Positions 33,856 to 42,170 of a stretch of 64,000 nucleotides of DNA are shown piece by piece. The DNA is from Streptomyces zhaozhouensis (GTDB lineage Bacteria; Actinomycetota; Actinomycetes; Streptomycetales; Streptomycetaceae), in the NCBI RefSeq assembly GCF_900230195.1, contig NZ_OCNE01000005.1, positions 1 to 64,000 of the forward strand, written 5' to 3'. Made by a program: the position numbers and the translations under genes. Below the pieces are notes generated by a model. It was not told the DNA's origin and ran no database searches. It saw only the letters and a program-made list of their open reading frames with translations. Each line of letters opens with the position of its first letter. The stretch's first letter is position 1.

Positions 33856-34686
33856 TCACTCGCAGCCGAGTTGGGAGAAGCGTTCGTCGGCGGTCCAGGA
33901 GCCGGTCGCCCACTCCTCCGGGGCGGCGGGGGTCGTGTCGTGGAGCGCGCCGAGGCGTTCGCCGAACCAGGTGGCGAAGGCCGCCGCCCCCTGCTGGCAG
34001 GAGTGGATGCCGTCGGCGGACCGCATCGCCGCCCCGGCCTCGGGGTCCGTGCCCCAGAGGTCCGCGGCGTCCAGGAAGTGCACGCCGCTCTCGGCGGCGG
34101 CGGCCACCGCCTCGGCGGACTCCGGCGCGGTGGCCATCTCCTCGGCGTGCGGCGCGAGGAACTCGTCGACGGTCACGGGCGGGGCCGTGACGAGCAGCAG
34201 TGCGGCGCCGGCGTCGCGCGCGGTGGTGGCCAGCCGGGTGTAGGCGTCGCGCTGCTGCTCCGGCGTGCCCCAGTCGTAGGTGGTCAGTTGGTAGGCGATG
34301 ACGTCGGGTGCGAAGGAGTCGACGCGGGAGCGCAGCGACTCCCAGGTGGCGTCGGCGAGTTCGGCGACCTCATCGGAGGCGACGACGGTGCCGCCGCCCG
34401 TCGAGGAGAGGTCCTCGAAGGTGACGCCCGAGGCGTCCATCGCGGCTTCGAGGGCGGGCGCCTGGACGCCGGCGACCGAGTCGCCCAGCCACAGCAGCCG
34501 GAGGTCGGCGCCCTCCTTCCCCGGGGCGCTGGAGGCGCGCTCCCGCTCGTCGTCGCCCTCTCCGGAGCCGCAGGCGGCGAGCAGCACTCCGGCGAGGGCG
34601 GTGGTCAGGGCGACGCCGACGCGCGTGCGGCGGCGCGAACGGGGCGGGCGGCGGGTGTCGGCGCGGTGCGCGGGTTCGAGGTGCAT
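33856..34686 (-). CDS. SGNH-hydrolase-like lipoprotein
   Basis: 276 residues from ATG 34686 (GAGG ribosome site; an upstream GTG at 34695 is possible). The lipobox LLAACGSG indicates a lipoprotein. The mature part has block I RLLWLGDSVAGVQAP (nucleophile Ser in GDS), block II-like SSTGGGTV, and SADGIHSCQQGAAAFATWFGERL with the catalytic DxxH. It probably works with the acyltransferase encoded 94 bp downstream, either transferring or removing acyl groups on an extracellular glycan. Confidence 0.85.
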   Translation of the reverse strand: MHLEPAHRADTRRPPRSRRRTRVGVALTTALAGVLLAACGSGEGDDERERASSAPGKEGADLRLLWLGDSVAGVQAPALEAAMDASGVTFEDLSSTGGGTVVASDEVAELADATWESLRSRVDSFAPDVIAYQLTTYDWGTPEQQRDAYTRLATTARDAGAALLLVTAPPVTVDEFLAPHAEEMATAPESAEAVAAAAESGVHFLDAADLWGTDPEAGAAMRSADGIHSCQQGAAAFATWFGERLGALHDTTPAAPEEWATGSWTADERFSQLGCE

Positions 34687-34828
34687 GGCCCTCACGGAAC
34701 CAGCGCCGGAAGCCGGGGAGCGCCGCCGTCACGGTCTCGTCATGGAACGCGGGAACGCCCGTCACGCGGCCGCGCGTGCGGGACGCCGGCGCCCGCCCGG
34801 GGGACGACGGCGCCCGCACGCCACGGGG

Positions 34829-36007
34829 TCAGTCGTCGCCGGCGGGCCCGGAACGGCCGAGCACCCCGCGCGGCGCCAGCGCCAGCAGCAGAGCCAGCGC
34901 GAGCGCCACCAGCGCCCCGCCGGCCCACAGCGGCCCGACGTCGCCCAGCGCGGTGCCCAGCGTGGGCGCCGCCAGCGGCGGACCGAGGGCCGCCCCGACG
35001 TTGAGCGAGGCCGTGGCGTAGGCGCCGGCCATGGTGGGGGCGGCCGCCGCCGCGTAGAGCACCCGCGTGATCAACGTCGTGCCCACCGCGAACGACAACG
35101 CGCCCTGGACCAGCACCAGGACGCACAGCGCCCACGGCCGGTCGGCCAGCAGCGCCGTCGCCGGCCAGCCGAGCAGCAGCGGCGGGCCGGCGCACGCCAG
35201 CACCGCGCCCGGCCTCCGGTCGGCGAACCGGCCGGCGACGGTGACCCCGGCGAACGCGCCGGCGCCGAAGAGCACCAGCACGGCCGAGACCCACAGCGCG
35301 CCGAGGCCCGCGGTCTCGGTCACCACGGGCGCGAGAAAGGTGAGCGCGCCGAACGTGGCGGCGTTGACCAACGCGCCCAGCGTCATCACCGCGACCAGGG
35401 CGGGCCGCGCCAGTTGCGCCAACTCGCGCCGCAGCGCGGGGCGTTCGCCCGTTCCCCGGCCGTCGTCCGCGGGCAGCCCCCGCCGGATCCCGAGGGCTGC
35501 CGGCAGGCAGCAGAGCGCGACGGCGAGGAACGTCGCCCGCCAGCCGAGCAGCGCGCCCAGCGCCGCGCCGCCGGGGACGCCCGCGACGGTGGCGACCGTG
35601 GTGCCGGAGAGCAGCACCGCCAGCGCGCGCCCCTTGCGCTCCGGCGGGACCAGCGAGGCGGCCACCGTCAACGCGACGGCGAGGAACCCGGCGTTGGCGA
35701 GCGCGGCCAGGAACCGGGAGGCAAGCAGCAGCGGAAAGCTGGTGGTGACCGCGCCCACCAGGTGGGCGGCGGCGAAGGCGAGCACGAACGACAGCAGGCT
35801 CGCGCGCCGGGGCCAGCGCCGGGCCGACGCGGCGACCAGGGGGGCGCCGATCACCATGCCGACCGCGAAACCGGAGGTGAGCAGCCCGGCGCGGCCGACG
35901 GTGACGTCCAGGTCGGAGGCGATGTCCGGCAGCAGGCCGGCGAGCATGAACTCCGAGGTGCCCATGGCGAAGACGGCCAGGGCGAGCAGATAGAGGGGAA
36001 GAGGCAT
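34829..36007 (-). CDS. MFS drug efflux transporter, Cmx/CmrA-like
   Basis: 392 residues from ATG 36007, with 12 predicted membrane helices. The N-terminus (LYLLALAVFAMGTSEFMLAG, then LTSGFAVGMVIGAPLVAA) and the segment between helices 2 and 3 (ARRWPRRASLL) match the DHA1 chloramphenicol-efflux Cmx/CmrA group. A divergent TetR gene 214 bp away is the likely regulator. Chloramphenicol is only one possible substrate; related pumps export other compounds, including the host's own metabolites. Confidence 0.88.
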   Translation of the reverse strand: MPLPLYLLALAVFAMGTSEFMLAGLLPDIASDLDVTVGRAGLLTSGFAVGMVIGAPLVAASARRWPRRASLLSFVLAFAAAHLVGAVTTSFPLLLASRFLAALANAGFLAVALTVAASLVPPERKGRALAVLLSGTTVATVAGVPGGAALGALLGWRATFLAVALCCLPAALGIRRGLPADDGRGTGERPALRRELAQLARPALVAVMTLGALVNAATFGALTFLAPVVTETAGLGALWVSAVLVLFGAGAFAGVTVAGRFADRRPGAVLACAGPPLLLGWPATALLADRPWALCVLVLVQGALSFAVGTTLITRVLYAAAAAPTMAGAYATASLNVGAALGPPLAAPTLGTALGDVGPLWAGGALVALALALLLALAPRGVLGRSGPAGDD

Positions 36008-36221
36008 CGGGTGGGCTCCGGGGTGAGGAGAGAAACGGGAGACGTCTTCTCGTCACCGCGGCCAGCCCCCTGGGCAGATGCGGTGGTTCAGCGGGACAGG
36101 GGGCCGACGGCGTGACCGAGAGCCCCCGACCTGTCCGACTCGGGACTCGACATGCCCGCACGCTACCCCACCTTCGCGCACGCCGGGGGGCGGGCCGCCC
36201 TCCGGGGAGTACCCTGCCGGG

Positions 36222-36821
36222 GTGAGCAGGGACCCTTCCGAAGGCGAGCGGCGCCCCCAGAACCAGGGCCCGAAGGCCGCGCCCCGCAACCGCGCCGCGC
36301 TGATCGCCGCCGCCCGCCACGTCTACGCCGAGCAGGGGCTGGGCGCCCCGCTCTCCGCCGTCGCACGCCGCGCGGGCGTCGGCCAGGGCGTGATGTACCG
36401 ACACTTCCCCGACCGGGACGCGGTGGCGGCGGCCGTCCTGGAGGAGAACGTGCGGCAGGTCGAGGGGGCCGCCGCCGCGCCCGGCGCCGATCTCGCCGGG
36501 GCGCTCGGGGTGGTGACCTGGCATCTCACGGAGTCGGCCGCGTTCATCAACCTGCTGCACCTGGACGTCGCGGGCGGCGGGGAGCCCGTCCACGGCTACG
36601 CCCACGACCTGTCGGCGCGCGTCGAGGTCGCCCTGCGCCGGCTGCTGCCGCCCGGTCACCGACTCGCCCCGGACGGCGCCCTGATGCTCGCCGTCAGCAT
36701 GGTCTCGGGCGCCGTCGTCGGCGCCGCCAGACAGGACCGCGAGCGACGCGCGCTCGCGGCCTGGCGGCTGCTCGCCGTCGAGGTCGGCCCGGTGCGGCCG
36801 TTCCCCGCCTCCGCGGGGTGA
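36222..36821 (+). CDS. TetR-family regulator
   Basis: 199 residues from GTG 36222, chosen because the conserved part starts soon after and the longer frame from 36078 is Pro/Arg-rich. Helix-turn-helix: RAALIAAARHVYAEQGLGAP followed by LSAVARRAGVGQGVMYRHFPDRDAV (quoted in part), residues about 20-65. The ligand domain matches the group with LAAWRLLAVEV ends. It is divergent from the Cmx-like pump and convergent with the lactonase-like lipoprotein. It may control either the pump or the lactonase/monooxygenase pair through the palindrome at 37938. Confidence 0.9.
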   Translation: MSRDPSEGERRPQNQGPKAAPRNRAALIAAARHVYAEQGLGAPLSAVARRAGVGQGVMYRHFPDRDAVAAAVLEENVRQVEGAAAAPGADLAGALGVVTWHLTESAAFINLLHLDVAGGGEPVHGYAHDLSARVEVALRRLLPPGHRLAPDGALMLAVSMVSGAVVGAARQDRERRALAAWRLLAVEVGPVRPFPASAG

Positions 36822-36841
36822 GCCGGTGAACGGGCCCCGGG

Positions 36842-37876
36842 TCAGCCGCCGTTGGACTGGCGGGTGCCCTCGGCCAGCGCCTCGAAGGTGTAGAGATAGC
36901 CGCCGGCGGGCCCGCTGACGGTCAGGTAGGCGGTGGTGCCGCCGGGGGTGATGGCGAGGTTGGTCGCCGAGGTCAGCCCCTCGTCGCCGGCCGGGATCTC
37001 GATCGTCGCCAGGTGCCGACCGTACCTGTCGTACACGAGCACGGCGGGGCGGCCGTGCAGCCCCTGGTAGAGGTTGCCGTCGGCGTCGACGGCGATCGAG
37101 TCGGTCTGCGCGAGGCCGCCGTCGACGCGGAGCGCGGTGTGGGAGGCGGCGACGCCGCCCTCCGCTTCCCACTGGAGGTAGGAGACGCGGTTCTCGGTGA
37201 GCTCGCTGACCCACAGCCCCCGGAAGTCCGCGTCGAAGGAGATCCCGTTCGGCGCCGCGAGCCCGTCGGCCAGCACGGTCGCCTCCCGGCCCTCCCGGTC
37301 GACACGGACGACCCGGCCGACCGACTCGCCCTCGGCCAGTCCGCGCGAGTCGCTGAGGTAGAGGTGGCCGTCGGGGTCGAACGCGATGTCGTCGGGGTGC
37401 ATCGGCGCCCCGTCGACCTCGCCGGCGAAGAAGACGCGGGGGTCGCTCCCGTCGGGCTCGGCGCTGACGATCTCGCCGTGGGCGAAGTCGCTGAGGTAGA
37501 GCCGCCCGTCGTGCGGGCTGAACTGCGCCGAGGTGTAGGCGCCCCGGTCGTCGGTCAGCAACCGCTCCGAGGTGCGCGCCTGGAGGTCGACGCGCAGCAC
37601 CTTGGGCGCGCCGGCCGGCGCGGTGACGTCCACGACCAGCAGCCTGCCCTCGGCGTCGAACGTCGGGCCCTCCAGCAGCGTCATCCCGGTCTCCGGGTGC
37701 GTCTCGGTCAGCCGCAGAAACCGTTCGGCCTCCACGGTGGCGGCGCCCGTCCCCCCGTGGTGCGCACGGCCGTCGGCGGGTGCGGGGCCGTCGGCCGGCT
37801 CGGTGCCGCATCCGGTCAGCGCCAGCGTGGCGACGGCCGTGAGCGCGGCGAGGCGGGGCAGCGGGAAGCGTGGCAT
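36842..37876 (-). CDS. SMP-30/gluconolactonase-like lipoprotein
   Basis: 344 residues from ATG 37876 (GGAAGG ribosome site). Lipobox LTGC follows a short signal peptide. The mature part is a six-bladed propeller: LEGPTFDAEGRLLVVDV, YTSAQFSPHDGRLYLSDF, PDDIAFDPDGHLYLSDSRG, PNGISFDADFRGLWVSELTENRV and DSIAVDADGNLYQG, with Glu, Asn and Asp residues in the metal-ligand positions of SMP-30/lactonase proteins. It likely hydrolyses a lactone outside the cell. A divergent Baeyer-Villiger-type monooxygenase, which makes esters or lactones, makes this pairing meaningful (inference). Confidence 0.85.
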   Translation of the reverse strand: MPRFPLPRLAALTAVATLALTGCGTEPADGPAPADGRAHHGGTGAATVEAERFLRLTETHPETGMTLLEGPTFDAEGRLLVVDVTAPAGAPKVLRVDLQARTSERLLTDDRGAYTSAQFSPHDGRLYLSDFAHGEIVSAEPDGSDPRVFFAGEVDGAPMHPDDIAFDPDGHLYLSDSRGLAEGESVGRVVRVDREGREATVLADGLAAPNGISFDADFRGLWVSELTENRVSYLQWEAEGGVAASHTALRVDGGLAQTDSIAVDADGNLYQGLHGRPAVLVYDRYGRHLATIEIPAGDEGLTSATNLAITPGGTTAYLTVSGPAGGYLYTFEALAEGTRQSNGG

Positions 37877-37937
37877 GGGGGGTCCTTCCGTCGGCTTCGC
37901 GTCGCGCGGGACCGCCGTCCGCGACGGCCGCCCCACT

Positions 37938-37957
37938 ACCGGACAGCGTTGTCCGGT
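37938..37957. promoter_or_regulatory. 20-bp inverted repeat in the lactonase / monooxygenase promoter
   Basis: ACCGGACAGCGTTGTCCGGT has perfect 8-bp arms and a 4-base spacer. It is placed between the divergent genes at 37876 and 38077 and has the size and form of a TetR-family operator. Confidence 0.6.
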
Positions 37958-38076
37958 TACTGCTACGGTAAACGTCGGCCGGCCACCTCAGCGCGCCGCC
38001 CCCTCCCTCCCCCGGGGACGGGGCGGCGCGGCAACACTCCCCCAGAGATGGGGCGTTCAAAGATGAGGCGTTCAGA

Positions 38077-39885
38077 TTGACGACGCGTCAGGCACCGTCG
38101 CCCGAGGAACTGGCCGCGCTGAGAGAGCGTTACCGAAGCGAACGGGAGCGCCGCGTGCGCCCCGACGGTGCCGCCCAGTACCGCGCGGCCGAGGCGGAGT
38201 TCGGGTACTTCGCGGCCGACCCGTACGCGGGCGAGGCGGTCGAACGGCCGCCGCTGCGGGACGAGGTGGACGTCGCGGTGGTCGGCGGCGGCTTCGGCGG
38301 GCTGCTCGCCGGGGCGCGGCTGCGGCAGCGCGGCGTGCGGCGGGTGAGGCTCGTGGAGCGCGGCGGGGACTTCGGCGGCACCTGGTACTGGAACCGCTAC
38401 CCGGGCGTCCACTGCGACGTCGAGTCCCATGTCTATCTGCCGCTGCTCGACGAGACCGGCCACGTCCCGGAGTGGAAGTACGCGCCAGGCGAGGAGATCC
38501 GGCGCCACGCGGTGCGCGTCGCGGAGCGGTACGAGCTCTACGCCGACGCGCTGTTCTCCACCTCCGTCACCTCGCTGACCTGGGACGAGAACGCGGACCG
38601 CTGGCTGGTGGCCACCGATCGGGGCGACGCGTTCCTGGCCACCTACGTGATCACCGCGACGGGCACCCTGACCGAGCCGAAGCTGCCGGGCATCCCCGGC
38701 GTCGAGGAGTTCGCGGGCCACACCTTCCACACCTCGCGCTGGGACTACGGCTACACCGGCGGCTCCCCGGAGGGCGGCATGACCGGCCTCGCCGACAAGC
38801 GGGTGGGCATCGTCGGCACCGGCGCCACGGGGGTGCAGGTCATCCCGAAGGTCGCCGAGGACGCCGCGCACCTGTACGTCTTCCAGCGCACGCCCTCCAG
38901 CGTGGACGTGCGCGCCAACCGCCGCACCCCCCCGGCCGAGGTCGGCGCGGACCGGCCGGGCTGGGCCCGCGCGCGCCGGGAGAACTTCCTGCGGCTGGTC
39001 TCGGGCGAGCCCGAGGAGAACGACCTGGTCGACGACCGCTGGACCGCCTCGGCCGCGCTGCTGGAGAAGCTGCTTCCCAGCTTCCGGCGCCCGCGGGAGC
39101 GCCGGGAGTACGAGGCCGCCTACGAGCGCGCCGACGCCGCCAAGATGAACGAGCTGCGCGCCCGGGTCACCGCGTCGGTCGAGGACCGGGAGCTGGCCGA
39201 GGCGCTCAAGCCCTGGTACCGCTACGCCTGCAAACGCCCCACCTTCTCCGACACCTACTACGCCGCGTTCAACCGGCCCCACGTCACCCTCGTCGACACC
39301 GCCGACACCCACGGCATCGAACGGCTCACGAGGAACGGGGTGGTGGTCGGGGGGACCACCTACCCGGTGGACTGCCTGATCTTCGCCACCGGGTTCTCCG
39401 TCGGCGCCTCCGACATCCACACCGGCAGACTCCCGGTGCGCGGCCGGGGCGGCGCCGACCTGCTGGAGGTCTGGCGGGAGCGCGGGCCGCGCACCCTGCA
39501 CGGCTTCACCGCGCACGGCTTCCCCAACCTGATCCAGCTGGGGTCGCTCCAGAACGCCAGCAGCGTCAACTTCACCCATGTCCTCGACGAGCAGGCCGTC
39601 CACGCCGCGGCCCTGGTCGCCGCCGCGGAGGAGGCCGGAGCGCTGATCGAGCCGTCCCGCGCCGCCGAGGACGCCTGGCTGGCGACCCTGGCCAGGGACG
39701 CGCCGGACCACGCGTGGTTCCACGCCGAGTGCACCCCCGGCTACTACAACCGCGAGGGCCGGGGCCGCCCCGACGGACCGACCGCCTACCCGCACGGCGC
39801 CGTCGCCTTCCACGCGCTGCTCGCCCGCTGGCGCGCCGAGCGGATCGACGAGGTGCTCGTCCCGAGGCGGGCGCGGGAGAGCTGA
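38077..39885 (+). CDS. Baeyer-Villiger-type flavin monooxygenase
   Basis: 602 residues. FAD motif VDVAVVGGGFGGLLAGARL, the family fingerprint FAGHTFHTSRW beginning at residue 212 (FxGxxxHxxxW), the NADPH motif VGIVGTGATGVQVIP, and the helper motif IFATGFSVG. The roughly 60-residue N-terminal extension is as in cyclopentadecanone/steroid-type enzymes. The start is TTG 38077 (GAGG ribosome site 8 bases upstream); no better in-frame start fits. It inserts oxygen next to a ketone, producing an ester or lactone. The divergent secreted lactonase-like protein and shared palindrome suggest a catabolic or detoxifying pair. Confidence 0.92.
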   Translation: MTTRQAPSPEELAALRERYRSERERRVRPDGAAQYRAAEAEFGYFAADPYAGEAVERPPLRDEVDVAVVGGGFGGLLAGARLRQRGVRRVRLVERGGDFGGTWYWNRYPGVHCDVESHVYLPLLDETGHVPEWKYAPGEEIRRHAVRVAERYELYADALFSTSVTSLTWDENADRWLVATDRGDAFLATYVITATGTLTEPKLPGIPGVEEFAGHTFHTSRWDYGYTGGSPEGGMTGLADKRVGIVGTGATGVQVIPKVAEDAAHLYVFQRTPSSVDVRANRRTPPAEVGADRPGWARARRENFLRLVSGEPEENDLVDDRWTASAALLEKLLPSFRRPRERREYEAAYERADAAKMNELRARVTASVEDRELAEALKPWYRYACKRPTFSDTYYAAFNRPHVTLVDTADTHGIERLTRNGVVVGGTTYPVDCLIFATGFSVGASDIHTGRLPVRGRGGADLLEVWRERGPRTLHGFTAHGFPNLIQLGSLQNASSVNFTHVLDEQAVHAAALVAAAEEAGALIEPSRAAEDAWLATLARDAPDHAWFHAECTPGYYNREGRGRPDGPTAYPHGAVAFHALLARWRAERIDEVLVPRRARES

Positions 39886-39900
39886 CCGCCGGAGGCCACC

Positions 39901-39945
39901 ACGCGCCGCGCCTCCCCGGGAGTCGACCGGGGAGGCGCGGCGCGT
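39901..39945. terminator. Perfect 19-bp stem terminator between monooxygenase and AztD-like gene
   Basis: 39901-39919 pairs exactly with 39927-39945, with loop GAGTCGA. It lies 15 bases after the stop at 39885 and faces the minus-strand gene ending at 39961, so it is bidirectional. Confidence 0.9.
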
Positions 39946-39960
39946 CGGGCGGGGCGGGCG

Positions 39961-41172
39961 TCAGCCGCCGGCGACACCCGTGATCTCGTTGGGGGCCGCC
40001 GAAAGCTCACCCGTGGTGACGATCTCGCCGGACTCGATGTCGACGGCGTGGATCTCGTTGGCCTCCGGGTCGGTCACATAGGCCGTGTGGTCACGGACGA
40101 AGAGCGCGGGGCGCGGCTGCTGCCACTCCAGCGGCTCCTGCCACTCCCCCAACACCTCGACCTGGTCGGTGACCTCCCCCGACTCGGGGTCGATCACGTG
40201 TATCCGGCCGTCCGTGCCCAGCACCAGCGCCTCGCCGTGCGGGCCGCGCGCCAGCGAGCGGAAGGTGTAGCTGGTGCCGAGGTCGACCAGCTGAAGCTCG
40301 CCGGAGGCGGTGTCGATCAGGGAGACCCGCTCGGGCCGCTCCAGCTCGGCGTCGGGGTCCTGCTTGTAGTCGCCGAGGACCACGGCCGACTCCTCGCTGC
40401 CGGCGACGTTGCCGATCCTGCCGTACTCGTCCGGGGCGTCGATCTTGGTGAACGCGCCGTCGTGGTAGACCAGGGCACCGTTCTCGCAGCCGACCAGGAC
40501 GGCCTCGTCCTGGGCGACGGTCTCGCCGTGCACGCCGGGGCAGTTCTCGTCGCGGGCGACCTCCTCGCCGTTCTCGTCGAGGACGGCGGCGCCGCTGCGC
40601 TCCTCCTCGGTGCCGAGGGTGACGAGCAGTTCGCCGGACTCCAGCTCGACGGCCACCCCGTGGTGGGCGGCGGCCGAGGTGTAGCTCTCGGTCTCGGGCA
40701 GCCCCTCGCCCAGCTGCTCCGGGTCGAAGATGGTGACCTCGCCCGTGCCGTCGGCGAAGAGCACGGTCTTCCCCGCGTGGCGCACCACGTGCCCGGGCTT
40801 CTCGCCGGGGAACTCCTCGTCGGTGAGCCGGGCCTCGGCGGCGTTCAGCACGCGGAAGCCGGTGGAGGTCGAGACCAGCACGTGGTCGGCGTCGCCCGCG
40901 GGGTTGACCCGGTTGAAGCCCTCCAGCGGGATGTCCTCGACGACCTCCAGCGTCTGCCCGTCGAGGACCTGGAGCCCTCCGTCGTAGGTGAGGACGAGGG
41001 GGTCGGTGACGGAGTGCTCGGGCGCCGCGTCCTCGGACGGCGCCGGGCTGTCGGAGCTCTCCGCGTCGTCGTCGGAGGAACCGCAGGCGGTGAGGGTGAG
41101 CGCGAGCGCGGTCAGCGGGGCGACCGCGAGCGCGCCTCGGCGGAGTCGGCGGGGACGGGGACGGTGGGACAT
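39961..41172 (-). CDS. AztD-like zinc metallochaperone lipoprotein (copy 1)
   Basis: 403 residues from ATG 41172. Lipobox LTACGSS, a short acidic Ser/Asp linker, then a seven- or eight-bladed propeller of AztD type (PLVLTYDGGLQVLDGQTLEVVED, then YTSAAAHHGVAVELESGELLVT, ENCPGVHGETV). His and Cys residues in AAAHHG and CPGVHGE are candidate zinc ligands. In the AztABCD system AztD hands zinc to the binding protein AztC. It lies 74 bp downstream of aztC on the same strand, after a small hairpin. A second AztD-like gene lies upstream of aztC. Confidence 0.85.
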   Translation of the reverse strand: MSHRPRPRRLRRGALAVAPLTALALTLTACGSSDDDAESSDSPAPSEDAAPEHSVTDPLVLTYDGGLQVLDGQTLEVVEDIPLEGFNRVNPAGDADHVLVSTSTGFRVLNAAEARLTDEEFPGEKPGHVVRHAGKTVLFADGTGEVTIFDPEQLGEGLPETESYTSAAAHHGVAVELESGELLVTLGTEEERSGAAVLDENGEEVARDENCPGVHGETVAQDEAVLVGCENGALVYHDGAFTKIDAPDEYGRIGNVAGSEESAVVLGDYKQDPDAELERPERVSLIDTASGELQLVDLGTSYTFRSLARGPHGEALVLGTDGRIHVIDPESGEVTDQVEVLGEWQEPLEWQQPRPALFVRDHTAYVTDPEANEIHAVDIESGEIVTTGELSAAPNEITGVAGG

Positions 41173-41246
41173 GGTGTTCTTCCTTGTCTGACGGACGGGC
41201 GGCCCGGCGGCCGGGCCACCGGTGCGTTCCGGGGGTCTGTCCTTGG

Positions 41247-42170
41247 CTAGAGGTCGGCGCCGAGCGCGTCGACGATCGCCTCGGTGTTGGCGCGCGTCAT
41301 CTCCAGATAGGTGGCCGCGCCCTCTCCCTCGGCGGTGAGGGATTCGGAGTACAGGGGGACGACCTCGACGTCGAGCCCCGCCTCCTCGGCGAGCACCTGG
41401 GCGAGCCGGTCGGGCTGCGAGGAGTCGGCGAAGATCGCCGGCACCCCGTTCTCCCGCACGGCGCCGGCCAGGGACTCCAGGTCGGAGGCGCTGGGTGAGG
41501 CCAGGGTGGTGCCGCTGGGTATCACGGCCCCGACCACGCGGAAGTCGTGGCGGTCGGCGAGATAGCCGAAGACGTGGTGGTTGGTCACCAGGGCGCGGCG
41601 TTCGGCGGGCAGGGTGGCGAACCGCTCGGTCATCCACGCGTCCAGCTCCTCCAGTTCGCCGACGTACTCCTCGGCGTTGGCCCGCACCCGGTCGGCGTCC
41701 ACCCCGTCGACGTGCGCGATCACGCTCTCGGAGATCAGCTCGACGGCGGTGCGCATCCGCACCGGGTCGGTCCAGAAGTGCGGGTCGAACTCGCCCTCGG
41801 AGGCGTCGGAGGCGTAGGGCAGCGGGTCGGTGCCCTCGGCGACGGCGAGGGTGGCCACGCCCGCCTCCTCGGCGGCGGCCACGTTGCGGGCGACCCCCTC
41901 CTCCAGGCCGAGCCCGTTGTGCACGACCAGGCCGGCGCGTTCCAACTCGGCGGCCTGGCGCGCCGAGACGCCGAACGAGTGCGGGTCCGCGTCGGGCTTC
42001 ATCAGCACCGTGACCTCCGCCTCGTCGCCGACGATCTCGCGGGTGACGTCGCCGAGGATGTTGGTGGTGACCACCACCCCCTCGCCGTCCCCGCCGGAGG
42101 CGGAGCAGGCCGGCAGTACGGCGAGCGCCAGCAGTGCGGCGGCGGCCGTCGCGACCGCGCGGCGCCTCAT
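41247..42170 (-). CDS. aztC: Zinc ABC transporter substrate-binding lipoprotein, AztC-like
   Basis: 307 residues from ATG 42170, overlapping the stop of the upstream AztD-like gene (ATGA). Lipobox LPACSAS. Cluster A-I metal-binding protein fold with likely ligands His in DADPHSF, His in FDPHFWTDP, His in VTNHHVFGYLADRHDF and Asp in IFADSSQ. It lacks the long His-rich loop of ZnuA proteins, as is typical for AztC. The permease and ATPase genes are next to it, and a Zur box lies in the shared promoter region. Confidence 0.93.
   Translation of the reverse strand: MRRRAVATAAAALLALAVLPACSASGGDGEGVVVTTNILGDVTREIVGDEAEVTVLMKPDADPHSFGVSARQAAELERAGLVVHNGLGLEEGVARNVAAAEEAGVATLAVAEGTDPLPYASDASEGEFDPHFWTDPVRMRTAVELISESVIAHVDGVDADRVRANAEEYVGELEELDAWMTERFATLPAERRALVTNHHVFGYLADRHDFRVVGAVIPSGTTLASPSASDLESLAGAVRENGVPAIFADSSQPDRLAQVLAEEAGLDVEVVPLYSESLTAEGEGAATYLEMTRANTEAIVDALGADL

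Noticed and set aside
36090..36145. GGACAGG...CCTGTCC inverted repeat in the pump/TetR gap as a TetR operator
   Set aside because: Arms are 7 bp and about 30 bases apart, more like a chance hairpin; the compact palindrome at 37938 is a better operator candidate.
41201..41217. 7-bp hairpin between aztC and the first AztD-like gene as a terminator
   Set aside because: Stem is short and the genes are probably one operon; it may only reduce downstream expression.
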